The translations under genes were made by a program, and so were the position numbers. DNA of 64,000 nt from Halorubrum cibi (lineage in GTDB: Archaea > Halobacteriota > Halobacteria > Halobacteriales > Haloferacaceae): assembly GCF_900182635.1 (NCBI RefSeq), contig NZ_FXTD01000001.1, forward strand, positions 372,001 through 436,000, read 5' to 3'. Shown one piece after another: positions 52,620 through 60,299 of this stretch. The notes beneath the pieces are model-generated. The model saw nothing but the letters and a program-made list of their open reading frames with translations, did no database searches and was not told the origin of the DNA. Every line of letters starts with the position of its first letter. The first letter of the stretch is position 1.

Positions 52620-52931
52620 ATCGGTCCCTCGCTCGCCGCACGTATCGACCTTCCGGACCGGATGCCGGATCGTCGAATCGGTCGTGTGACGCGGACCGCC
52701 GCCCGCGACGTGGGACGCCCGTCGGACGGCGGGCACACGTCTGACGCGGATATAAGTCCATTCAGTCGGTCGATCTCGTCAGGCGCGTCGCTCCGATCGA
52801 CCTCGGAGTGGAGTGCCGATTCCCCCGGTTTTCCCGACGCCGCCGTGACTCCTCGTCTCCGACGCCGTTCGATCGCCGATCCATGCGCCATCATACCAAA
52901 CAACGATGTGGGAGGGGTCCGTATTCGGGGT
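52620..52931. other. 312-bp divergent intergenic region
   Basis: Separates the PIN-like gene from a small membrane protein gene. Apart from weak A/T-rich stretches near 52747-52756 (ATATAAGTCC) and 52896-52905, nothing is recognised: no convincing small gene, hairpin or RNA. Confidence 0.4.
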
Positions 52932-53351
52932 ATGGTAGACGACACGTCCGCGACCGCCACCGCGGGTCGAATCGGGTCGCTCACTTCGACACACTGGGTC
53001 GGCGTCGCGGCCGCGGTCGCGAGCGCGCTCGTCCATCTCGTGTTGGGGATGGGGTTCCTCGGCGACTTCCTCGAGACCGGGCTCACCGTCTCGCTGGCGA
53101 TGGGCGTCTCCTTCCTCGTCGCGTTCGCGGGGTTCCTGATCGGCGTCTGGTTCGTCCTCACCGATCGCTTCCGTCCGACCGTCTACCTGCTCGGGATCCC
53201 CTTCACCGCCGGACAGATCGTCCTCTGGTACGCCTTCAACAGCCCTGGCCTCCCCGCGCCGCCCGCGATAAACCCGCTTTCGGCGGCCGACAAGCTCGCG
53301 CAGGTCGTCCTGATCGGGGTGCTCGTGGTCCTGTACCGCCGGGAATCGTAG
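52932..53351 (+). CDS. Four-TM hypothetical membrane protein (DUF7475-like)
   Basis: A 139-aa protein with four TM segments: WVGVAAAVASALVHLVLGMGFL, TVSLAMGVSFLVAFAGFLIGVWFVL, VYLLGIPFTAGQIVLWYAF and KLAQVVLIGVLVVLYR. Conserved-looking loop residues (NSPGLPAPPAINPLSAADK) precede the last segment. It resembles a haloarchaeal family of unknown function. It ends 45 nt from the convergent phosphatidyltransferase gene. Confidence 0.75.
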   Translation: MVDDTSATATAGRIGSLTSTHWVGVAAAVASALVHLVLGMGFLGDFLETGLTVSLAMGVSFLVAFAGFLIGVWFVLTDRFRPTVYLLGIPFTAGQIVLWYAFNSPGLPAPPAINPLSAADKLAQVVLIGVLVVLYRRES

Positions 53352-53396
53352 CCGGGGTAAGCCGGAGGTCCTCACGCGATCGGACTCACGGCCTAC

Positions 53397-54152
53397 TCAC
53401 AGCCGACCGCTGGCGACGAGCCAGTCGCGCACGAAGGAGGCGACGACCGGCACCGCCACGGCGGTCGTGAGAACCCGCGAGAAGCCCTGACCGGGAACCG
53501 GCGACAGCGCGAGCCACGTCGCGAGCATCGTCGCCGCGCCGATCGGCCGCCGGAGTCGGCTCGGTCGAAGGTCGTGCGTCGCGAGCCCCAATCGTCGTCG
53601 GCGGCGGAGCCCGTAAGCGAAGAGCGGCCGGGCGAGTCCGACAGCGAGGAACGCCACCGGAGCCGCGCCGGCGACGACGGCGACGGTCGCGGCCACGAGG
53701 ACGGTCGCGCCGTCGACCTCCACGTCGAGTTCCGCGCCGAGTTCGGTCACCGCGTCGGTCGCGCGCGCGAGCGCGCCGTCGACCGCGTCACCGCCGGCGG
53801 CGATCGCGAACAGCCCGGCGGCGAGCCAGTCGATCGCACTCCCGCCCGCGGTCGGATCGACCACGAGGTACGCGCCGAGCAACGCGAGCGCGGACGCGCG
53901 GAGAGTCGTCACGACGGTCGCCGCCGTCACCGGCTCGGTGCCGGCCGCCTCGCGTGCTCTCCCTGCCGCGACCCGGATCGCCGCGACCGCGACCACGCCG
54001 CCGAGCCCGACGCCGGCGAGCGCGACGAACGGGAGTCCGGCGGCGAGCAATCCCGCCGCGCCGATCCCGGTCGGGACCGCCCACAGCGCGACGAGGGGAC
54101 GCCAGCCGCCGTCGATCGGGAGCCGGCGAACGACGCGGTCCGTCGGGGCCAT
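53397..54152 (-). CDS. CDP-alcohol phosphatidyltransferase family protein
   Basis: A 251-aa membrane enzyme joining a CDP-activated lipid to an alcohol. The full family motif D-x2-DG-x2-AR-x8-G-x3-D-x3-D is present from Asp122 to Asp147 (DAVDGALARATDAVTELG, then D143 and D147). About six TM segments. ATG at 54152 is chosen because the upstream frame is arginine rich and unlike the family. The alcohol (inositol phosphate, glycerol phosphate or serine) cannot be told from the sequence. Confidence 0.85.
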   Translation of the reverse strand: MAPTDRVVRRLPIDGGWRPLVALWAVPTGIGAAGLLAAGLPFVALAGVGLGGVVAVAAIRVAAGRAREAAGTEPVTAATVVTTLRASALALLGAYLVVDPTAGGSAIDWLAAGLFAIAAGGDAVDGALARATDAVTELGAELDVEVDGATVLVAATVAVVAGAAPVAFLAVGLARPLFAYGLRRRRRLGLATHDLRPSRLRRPIGAATMLATWLALSPVPGQGFSRVLTTAVAVPVVASFVRDWLVASGRL

Positions 54153-54226
54153 CGTGTCCACCAGGGGACCGTCGCGAAAACCACTTTCGGCGGGCGGGGA
54201 GGGAAGCGACGGGACCCCTCGTCCCG

Positions 54227-55339
54227 TCACTCGAATCGGTTCGGAGACAGGTACGCCGCGATCTCCGGGTCGACCGACTCGCCGGCGATCCGCTTCGAGA
54301 GGAACTCGCCGACCGCGGGTGCGAGCGTGACGCCGAGTCCGCTCATGCCGCCGGCGAGATAGAAGCCGTCGACCGCCGATTCGCCGACCACCGGAACGCC
54401 GTCGGGCGTGAGCGTCCGGACGCCGACCCAATCGGCGACCACTTCGGCCCCCTCGAGCCGCGGGATCGCCGCCTCGATCCGATCGCCGATCTCGAGGTAG
54501 AAGTCGTGGTCGACCGATCGGGCGTCGGTCGGGTCGAGGCGCTCAGCGTCCTCGTAGCTCGCGCCGAAGCTCCCGCCGAACGCCTGAGTTCGTCCCTCGC
54601 CGCGGACGTAGATGCCGTCGCCGAACTGAACGAAGGGAAGCGAGAACGGGTCCTCCTTCCCGAGGACGACGACCGGCCCTCTGTTGTGTCTGAGGGGCAG
54701 CGAGACGCCGGCCACGTCGTTCACCGCCGGTGCCCACGGCCCCGCCGCGTTCACCACGGCGGCCGCGGGTCGCGTTCCCTCCGCGGTCTCGACGCCGACG
54801 ACTGCCCCCTCCTCGACGCGGACGTCCGTCACTGCGGTGCCGGTCTCGACGGTCACGCCGCCGTCGGCCTCGGTCGCCTCGCGGACGTAGTACCGGACGA
54901 TCTCCGCGGGGTCGAGGTAGCCGTCGTTCGGCGTCCACATCGCGCCGGCGACCGCGTCGGGGTCGAGCCCGTGGTCGGCGAGCGCGGCCGGCTCCAGCAG
55001 CGACGCCTCGACGCCGAGGTCCGCGAGCGCCTCCGTGGCCTCGCGGAGATCGGCCAGCTCCCGGTCGCTTCGGGCGACGTCGAGCGTCCCGATCCGCTCG
55101 AAGTCGAGGGTGCCGTCCTCGATCAGCGGCTCGTAGTGCTCCCACGCGCGCTCGCGAAGCTCGTGGCTCAGCGGGTCCGGACTCGACTGGTGGCGGACGA
55201 ATATCGCGACGGAGTCGCCGGTGGTCCCGGAGCCGAGCGCGTCGCGCTCGTAGAGGACGACGGGTCGCGGGTGATCGCGCAGGTGATACGCGAGGCTCGC
55301 GCCGACGATGCCGCCGCCGACGATGACGATCGGATCCAT
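54227..55339 (-). CDS. FAD-dependent amino acid oxidase family protein
   Basis: A 370-aa flavoprotein of the D-amino acid oxidase/glycine oxidase/sarcosine oxidase (DAO) family. The FAD loop VIVGGGIVGASLAYHL opens the protein (residues 5-20), VVNAAGPWAPAVNDVAG is in the middle, and GVRTLTPDGVPVVGESAVDGFYLAGGMSGLGVTLAPAVGEFLSKRI closes the FAD domain. The substrate is unknown; the family oxidises secondary or primary amines and sometimes glycerol-3-phosphate. Single gene beside a repeat element. Confidence 0.88.
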   Translation of the reverse strand: MDPIVIVGGGIVGASLAYHLRDHPRPVVLYERDALGSGTTGDSVAIFVRHQSSPDPLSHELRERAWEHYEPLIEDGTLDFERIGTLDVARSDRELADLREATEALADLGVEASLLEPAALADHGLDPDAVAGAMWTPNDGYLDPAEIVRYYVREATEADGGVTVETGTAVTDVRVEEGAVVGVETAEGTRPAAAVVNAAGPWAPAVNDVAGVSLPLRHNRGPVVVLGKEDPFSLPFVQFGDGIYVRGEGRTQAFGGSFGASYEDAERLDPTDARSVDHDFYLEIGDRIEAAIPRLEGAEVVADWVGVRTLTPDGVPVVGESAVDGFYLAGGMSGLGVTLAPAVGEFLSKRIAGESVDPEIAAYLSPNRFE

Positions 55340-55433
55340 CGAATTCTCGGTCTCCGCAGTCCGGTAAAAACCTCGTGTTCGGCTCGAGGAAGCCGGCGGT
55401 CGCTCGAATGGTAGAGGGACCAGCGACGGAATC

Positions 55434-55669
55434 GCGGTGGCGCGTGCCTGCGAGGCCGCTTCGCGGCCGAGCAGCACCGCGCGAGGGACGCGGCGAGCGG
55501 AGCGAGCCGAGAGGCTGGGGAGGCGTGAGGCGCGGGGCTGTGCGGGCGGGGCGGGACTCAAAGGGGCAGTCACGAGGGCGAAGCACACCGACGCAAGGAC
55601 CACAGGAGCGAGCAACGCGAGCGACGAGAACCGCAGCGAGGTGCGCGAGCCCTCGTGACTGGGGCTTTG
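55434..55669 (+). repeat. Structured GC-rich repeat, copy A
   Basis: The first member of an inverted pair. It starts with GCGGTGGCGCGTGCCTGCGA and includes a hairpin GGCCGC-TTC-GCGGCC (55454-55468). A block GAGGCTGGGGAGG...GGGACTCAAAGGGGCAG follows, then a long stem closed by CAAAG (55559-55563) and CTTTG (55665-55669). Within that stem CAGTCACGAGGGC (55567-55579) pairs exactly with GCCCTCGTGACTG (55649-55661), separated from the closing pairs by GGG on both sides. A minus-to-plus comparison shows the same order of parts in copy B. It lies in the 462-bp gap between the FAD oxidoreductase and PTPS genes. Confidence 0.88.
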
Positions 55670-55801
55670 GAGATGTTCGTCGCGATCGCGTCCCTCGATC
55701 AGTACGACGGAGCCATGAGAGTCCCTTCAAGACGGTGTATACTCGAATCATCTCCGTATGAGCGGGGACACGCTTTTGATCGCTCGGTCCGTGGTGATCC
55801 C

Positions 55802-56185
55802 GTGTACTCGGTTCGCGTCTCCCGGCGGTTCATCGCCCAGCACTTCCTGACCGTGCCGGACGCCGGCCCGGAGAACGAACTCCACTCCCACCGCTTCGAG
55901 GTCGACGTGGAGGTGGCCGGTCCGGAGCTGAACGAGCACGACTACCTCGTCGACATCGACGACCTCGCCGGGCGGATCGACGCGCTCGTCGACGAGTACG
56001 CCGACGCGACGCTCAACGACCGCCCGCGGTTTGAGGGGAACAACCCGAGCGTCGAGCGGTTCGCCCGCGTCTTCTGTGACCGCCTGCTCGAGGGGATCGA
56101 GACCGAGGGGATCGAGACGGCGACCGTCACGATGTGGGAGGACGAAACCGCGGCCGCGAGTTACGAGACGGTAGTCGGGGAGTAG
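55802..56185 (+). CDS. 6-pyruvoyl-tetrahydropterin synthase family protein (PTPS-III-like)
   Basis: A 127-aa T-fold enzyme from a GTG start (VYSVRVSRRFIAQHFLTVPD). Zinc histidines are His14, His28 and His30 (ELHSHRF). The residue in the usual catalytic Cys position is Glu24 (ENELHSH), the PTPS-III signature, whose members make 6-hydroxymethyl-dihydropterin and can replace FolB in folate synthesis. DYLVDIDDLAGRIDALVDEYADATLND and NPSVERFARVF are typical. It stands between two inverted repeat copies. An archaeosine QueD role is possible but less likely given the Glu. Confidence 0.85.
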   Translation: MYSVRVSRRFIAQHFLTVPDAGPENELHSHRFEVDVEVAGPELNEHDYLVDIDDLAGRIDALVDEYADATLNDRPRFEGNNPSVERFARVFCDRLLEGIETEGIETATVTMWEDETAAASYETVVGE

Positions 56186-56250
56186 ATCGGTCGATACGAG
56201 ATCGGTCGATACGGAATACTCGGTGGTGCGTAGTTGCTGGCGCGTGAACA

Positions 56251-56320
56251 TCATCAAAGCCCCAGCCGCTCGGCTGTACTGATCAACGAATACGACCGCA
56301 GAGAAGACTACCAAAGCCCC
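56251..56320 (-). repeat. Solo terminal fragment of the repeat family
   Basis: Next to copy B on the plus strand, ATCAAAGCCCCAGCCG is followed by CT and CGGCTG, giving a 6-bp hairpin. It repeats the copy B end (CCAAAGCCCCAGCC at 56311-56324) about 58 nt away. After it, in element orientation, comes GATGTTC, which also follows copy A (55672-55678). It looks like a terminal remnant or a nested insertion site. Confidence 0.6.
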
Positions 56321-56665
56321 AGCCACGAGGAGGCCGTACGCTCGCTGTCGTTCGAGACGGCGAAGCCGTCTCGTGATGACGAGAGAGCTCCGCTCTCTCG
56401 AACCACGCTCCTCACTCGGTCGCTCACTTCGTTCGCTTCCTCGTTGCGGTGCTTGCGTCACCTACGGCCTCCTCGTGGCTGCCCCTTTGAGTCCCACCCC
56501 GCCCAGCACCGCCCCACCCAGCACCTCACACCTCCCCAGCCTCGTCGCCGGACTACGTCCGGCTGCCAGAGGCGCGGAGCGCCTCGCTGCGGCTCCTTCC
56601 AGTCGCCGCGTCCCTCGCGCAGTGCTGCTCGGCCGCGAAGCGGCCTCGCAGGCACGCGCCACCGC
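56312..56665 (-). repeat. Structured GC-rich repeat, copy B (inverted)
   Basis: Minus-strand copy of the element at 55434-55669. The first 70 bp of the element (56596-56665) are nearly identical to copy A. Copy B has extra hairpins where copy A is short: GAGGCGC-GGA-GCGCCTC (56570-56586) and GCCGGAC-TAC-GTCCGGC (56548-56564). The main stem pairs 56320-56338 with 56463-56481 over 19 perfect base pairs, flanked by GGG/GGG and closed by CAAAG/CTTTG. Its loop carries two more 9-bp hairpins with 3-nt loops (56353-56373 and 56380-56400). It fills the 532-bp gap between the PTPS gene and the MDR dehydrogenase. Confidence 0.88.
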
Positions 56666-56717
56666 CTACAAACCGGGAATCGCGGTCGTGGGAATCCGCA
56701 ATCTCCTGCGATCTCGG

Positions 56718-57725
56718 TCAGTACGTCAACAGCACGCCGACCGCCTCCTCGGGTCGCTCCTCGAGCAGTTCGTACGCGTCGGCGGCCTCCGCGAACGGGA
56801 TCCGGTGGGTGAGTATCGGGTCGAGATCCAGTCCCGTGAGCCGCTCCCAGGCGACCTCCCGGCGTCGCTCCAGCGACCAGCGACCACGGAGCGCCGGCTC
56901 GATCGTCGACACCTGGCTGCTCTCGACGGCGATCCGGTCGCGGTGGAAGCTCCGTCCGAGGTCGAGCTCGGCGGATTTCGTCCCGTACCACGAGCCGACG
57001 ACGACCCGCCCGTCGTACCCGGTGGCCGCGATCGCGTCGTCGAGGGCGTCGGGCGCGCCGCTCAGCTCGTAGGTGAGGTCCCGTCCGGGGGGGTCGCCCT
57101 CGCGGAGGCGCTCGACCGCGTCCGCTCCGGGGGGCAGGCTCCGGTCCGCGCCGATCCGCTCGGATCGCTCTCGACGGGTGGGACAGGCGTCGACGGTGGC
57201 GAGCTCCGCGATCGACGAGTCGGCGAGCAGCGCCGCCGTCGCGAGGCCGATCATCCCCTGGCCGAACACGCCGACGCGCTCGCCGATCCGGGGGTTCCCG
57301 TCCATGAGGAAGTTGACCGCGGTCTCCACGGTCGGGAACAGCGCGGCCTGCGCGTCGGTGACCCCGTCGGGGACGGGCTGGAGCTCGTCCGGCGACGCCG
57401 TGAACGCGCTCGCGTGCGGCTCGAACGCGAACGCCCGCCGTCCGCGCCAATCGGGATCGACGTCCTCGCCGACCGCGTCGACCTCGCCGACTGCGGCGTA
57501 GCCGTACGACAGCGGGAACGAGAGGTCGCCGTCGAGCGACTCCAGCGCCGGGTCCGCCGGGAGGTCCGTCGGCGCCTCTCCCCGGTAGACGAGCCGCTCC
57601 GTGCCGGAGCTGATCGCCGAGACCGTCGTCCGAACACGGACCTCGTCGCTCTCCGGAACCGGGTCCGCGACCGACTCCACCTCGACCGTCCGCGGCGCAG
57701 TGAACCGCAGTCGGCGTGCGGTCAT
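56718..57725 (-). CDS. Zinc-type alcohol dehydrogenase-like (MDR) protein
   Basis: A 335-aa medium-chain dehydrogenase/reductase. The N-terminal domain has EVRVRTTVSAISSGTERLVYRGEAP and FPLSYGYAAVGEVDAVGEDV; the nucleotide region is GVFGQGMIGLATAALLA (about residues 153-169). The classical zinc ligands (Cys and His of the GHE motif) are not evident, so it may be a zinc-free reductase. I recall such genes near PTPS-family genes in haloarchaea, so a link to pterin or a related pathway is possible. Substrate unknown. Confidence 0.82.
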   Translation of the reverse strand: MTARRLRFTAPRTVEVESVADPVPESDEVRVRTTVSAISSGTERLVYRGEAPTDLPADPALESLDGDLSFPLSYGYAAVGEVDAVGEDVDPDWRGRRAFAFEPHASAFTASPDELQPVPDGVTDAQAALFPTVETAVNFLMDGNPRIGERVGVFGQGMIGLATAALLADSSIAELATVDACPTRRERSERIGADRSLPPGADAVERLREGDPPGRDLTYELSGAPDALDDAIAATGYDGRVVVGSWYGTKSAELDLGRSFHRDRIAVESSQVSTIEPALRGRWSLERRREVAWERLTGLDLDPILTHRIPFAEAADAYELLEERPEEAVGVLLTY

Positions 57726-57922
57726 CGTCGCGACCGACTCCGAGAGACGGGGTCGGTGCGATCGATCGCCCGGTGTCGAGGCCGATCCGTCCGCGAGAGC
57801 GGACGGATTCGCGGGTGCGGCGGGCGGGTGCGTGGGTACATACGTCTCCCACGGGTGTGAGAACCGTAAACGTTGGCCGTGACGGCGGTCGCGTCGATCG
57901 ACCGGAGTCGGGCGCCGGTGAA

Positions 57923-59233
57923 CTACTCGGGTCCGTCCGCGAGCGTCTCGCTCTCCTCGTCGAACCCGTCGTCGTACCGGAGACAGGCGATCCCGTGGCC
58001 CGTGTCGAGTTCGTACTCCGCGGGGTGGTGTCGCTCGCACGGCGAGGTGAACGCCGAGTCGAGCAGCGCCGCGGCCGCCTCGACTCGGCCGTCGTGGAGC
58101 GTCGCGATCGCCTCCGCGAGCGCCCCCTCCGCGTCGGCGTCCGGAAGCGTTCCCGGGAGGCCGAACTCCTCGCGAACCGACCCGTCGAACGTCTCCCACG
58201 GCGTCTCGGTCGGATCGGCTCGGGTGGCCGTCACCGACGCCGCGTCGTCGGTCTCTCGCGCCCGGAGCGTCAGGTCCGTCACGCCCCGCCAGACCTCCGA
58301 GGAGAGGTCGTAGTCGGCGTCGGGAACGATTCGCGGACACCGGGTGTGAAACCGACACCCCGAGGGCGGATCGATCGGTGACGGGACCGTCCCGTCGAGG
58401 CGGACCCCGTCGCGCTCCCACTGCGGATCGGGCTCGGGGATAGCCGAGAGCAGCGCCTCGGTGTACGGGTGGTACGGCGGTTCGAACACGGTCTCCGTCG
58501 GTCCGCGCTCGACGAACTCCCCGAGGTACATCACGGCCACTCGGTCGGCGACGTGTTCGATCACGCGCAGGTCGTGCGCGATGAACACGTACGAGAGTCC
58601 GAACTCCGCCTGGAGCTCCGAGAGGAGGTTGAGGATCTGCGCTTGAACGCTGGCGTCGAGTGCACTCACCGGCTCGTCACAGACGATCACCTCGGGATCG
58701 ACCGCGAGCGCGCGGGCGATCCCGAGTCGCTGCCGCTGTCCGCCGGAGAACTCGTGTGGATAGCGGTTCGCGTGACTCCGCTTCAAGCCAACCGTCTCCA
58801 ACAGCTCGCGGACACGCTCGTCGCGCTCCGCGCCCGTCGCGAGCCCGTGGACCTCGAGCGGCTCGCCGACGACGTCGCCGGCGGTAAGTCGCGGGTTCAG
58901 ACTCGAGAGCGGGTCCTGAAAGACGTACTGGAGATCCCTCCGGTGGTCCCGAAGATCGGGGCTCGACAGCGCCGTCAGGTCCTCGCCCCGGTGATACACC
59001 GACCCGGCGGTCGGCTCGATCAGCCGGAGCGCGCTCCGGGCGAGCGTCGTCTTCCCGCAGCCGGACTCGCCGACGATCCCGAGCGTCTCGCCCTCCCGTA
59101 ACTCGAAGTCCACGCCGTCGACGGCCCGCACCGTCCGCGACCGTCCGAGAAGCCGGTCGAGGAACCCGTCCGTCGAGTCGTAGTGCGCCTTCAGTCCCTC
59201 GACGCGGAGGACCGATTCGGTCGAATCACCCAT
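57923..59233 (-). CDS. dppF: Dipeptide/oligopeptide ABC transporter ATP-binding protein (DppF-like)
   Basis: A 436-aa ATPase. Walker A is GESGCGKT (55-62), Q-loop [13 protein letters not shown], signature [15 protein letters not shown] and Walker [13 protein letters not shown]. The peptide-transporter C-terminus starts with [16 protein letters not shown] and CRFHTRCP. About 100 extra residues lie between that and the closing SPCERHHP...ACLRYDD, including a helical Ala/Glu-rich part. The ATG overlaps the dppD stop by 8 nt. Last gene of the operon. Confidence 0.93.
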   Translation of the reverse strand: MGDSTESVLRVEGLKAHYDSTDGFLDRLLGRSRTVRAVDGVDFELREGETLGIVGESGCGKTTLARSALRLIEPTAGSVYHRGEDLTALSSPDLRDHRRDLQYVFQDPLSSLNPRLTAGDVVGEPLEVHGLATGAERDERVRELLETVGLKRSHANRYPHEFSGGQRQRLGIARALAVDPEVIVCDEPVSALDASVQAQILNLLSELQAEFGLSYVFIAHDLRVIEHVADRVAVMYLGEFVERGPTETVFEPPYHPYTEALLSAIPEPDPQWERDGVRLDGTVPSPIDPPSGCRFHTRCPRIVPDADYDLSSEVWRGVTDLTLRARETDDAASVTATRADPTETPWETFDGSVREEFGLPGTLPDADAEGALAEAIATLHDGRVEAAAALLDSAFTSPCERHHPAEYELDTGHGIACLRYDDGFDEESETLADGPE

Positions 59234-60299
59234 CGCAGTCGCCTCCTCTCTCGGCGTGTTCACCCGTCGCTCCGTCGATCTCCACCGAGTAGTCCAGCCC
59301 GCCCTCGAGGCCGTCGGTGTACTCGAGACAGGCGGCCGCCCGATCGGTCCCGATCGTCGCCGGCTCGCCGGTCTCCGGGTCGACGAGCGACGGGTTCCTT
59401 CGAGTACACGCCTCCTCGGCGAAGGGACACCGGGGGTGGAAGCGACAGCCCGAGGGTACGTCGATCGGGTCAGGCGTCGTCCCCGGGATCGTCGGCAGCC
59501 GATCGCGGCCGTCGCCGACGCGCGGAATCGCGCTCATCAGCCCCGCCGTGTACGGGTGTTTGGGGTCGTAGTACAGCTCCTCGATCGCCGCCGTCTCGAC
59601 CGCTTCGCCCGCGTACATAACCATCGCTCGGTCACACGTTCCGGCGATCACGCCGAGATCGTGGGAGACGAGCTGAACCGCGACGCCGAACTCGTCGGTC
59701 AGGTCGGCGAGCAGATCGAGGATCCGGGCCTCGACGGTGACGTCGAGGGCGCTCGTCGGCTCGTCGGCGACGATCAGGTCCGGCTCACACGACAGCGCCA
59801 TCGCGATCGTCGCTCGCTGGCACATGCCCCCGGAGAGCTCGTGGGGATAGTCCGAGTACCGGGCGTCGGCGTCGGGTATCCCGACGCGGTCGAGAAGCCG
59901 GATCGTCCGGTCGCGAGCGACTTCCGGATCGCATTCCAGGTGGTGTTCGACGGTCTCGGCGATCTGCTCGCCGACGGTGTAGACGGGGTTCAACGCGGCG
60001 CGAGCGTCCTGAAAGACCAGCGCGATCCGATCGCCGCGGACCGACCGGAGTTCGGACTCGTCCATCGACAGGAGGTCTTCTCCCTTGAATCGGACCTCCC
60101 CCCGCTCGATCCGTCCGGGATCGTCGATCAGGCCGAGCACCGCGCGCGCCGCCACGCTCTTTCCCGCGCCGCTCTCGCCGACGACACCGAACGTCTCGCC
60201 CGCCTCGACCCGATAGGAGAGGCCGTCGACGGCGGTGACGATCCCCTCGTCGGTGTCGAACCGGGCCGTCAGGTCCTCGACCTCGAGGAGGGCCGTCAC
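59226..60299 (-). CDS. dppD: Dipeptide/oligopeptide ABC transporter ATP-binding protein (DppD-like)
   Basis: A 357-aa ATPase. Walker A is GESGAGKS (41-48), with [20 protein letters not shown], signature [16 protein letters not shown] and Walker [13 protein letters not shown]. The C-terminus has [15 protein letters not shown] and [19 protein letters not shown], the cysteine-bearing tail of peptide transporters. A GTG start overlaps the dppC stop by four bases. With DppF it forms the heterodimeric motor for the two permeases. Confidence 0.94.
   Translation of the reverse strand: MTALLEVEDLTARFDTDEGIVTAVDGLSYRVEAGETFGVVGESGAGKSVAARAVLGLIDDPGRIERGEVRFKGEDLLSMDESELRSVRGDRIALVFQDARAALNPVYTVGEQIAETVEHHLECDPEVARDRTIRLLDRVGIPDADARYSDYPHELSGGMCQRATIAMALSCEPDLIVADEPTSALDVTVEARILDLLADLTDEFGVAVQLVSHDLGVIAGTCDRAMVMYAGEAVETAAIEELYYDPKHPYTAGLMSAIPRVGDGRDRLPTIPGTTPDPIDVPSGCRFHPRCPFAEEACTRRNPSLVDPETGEPATIGTDRAAACLEYTDGLEGGLDYSVEIDGATGEHAERGGDCDG

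Noticed and set aside
55437-55658. 73-codon frame starting MARACEAASRPSSTARGTRR
   Set aside because: It lies wholly in repeat copy A. The same opening recurs at 56462-56662 in copy B but the rest diverges in frame and length, as expected for a non-coding repeat rather than a protein family.
56462-56662. 66-codon minus-strand frame in copy B
   Set aside because: Same reason: it is a by-product of the repeat element.
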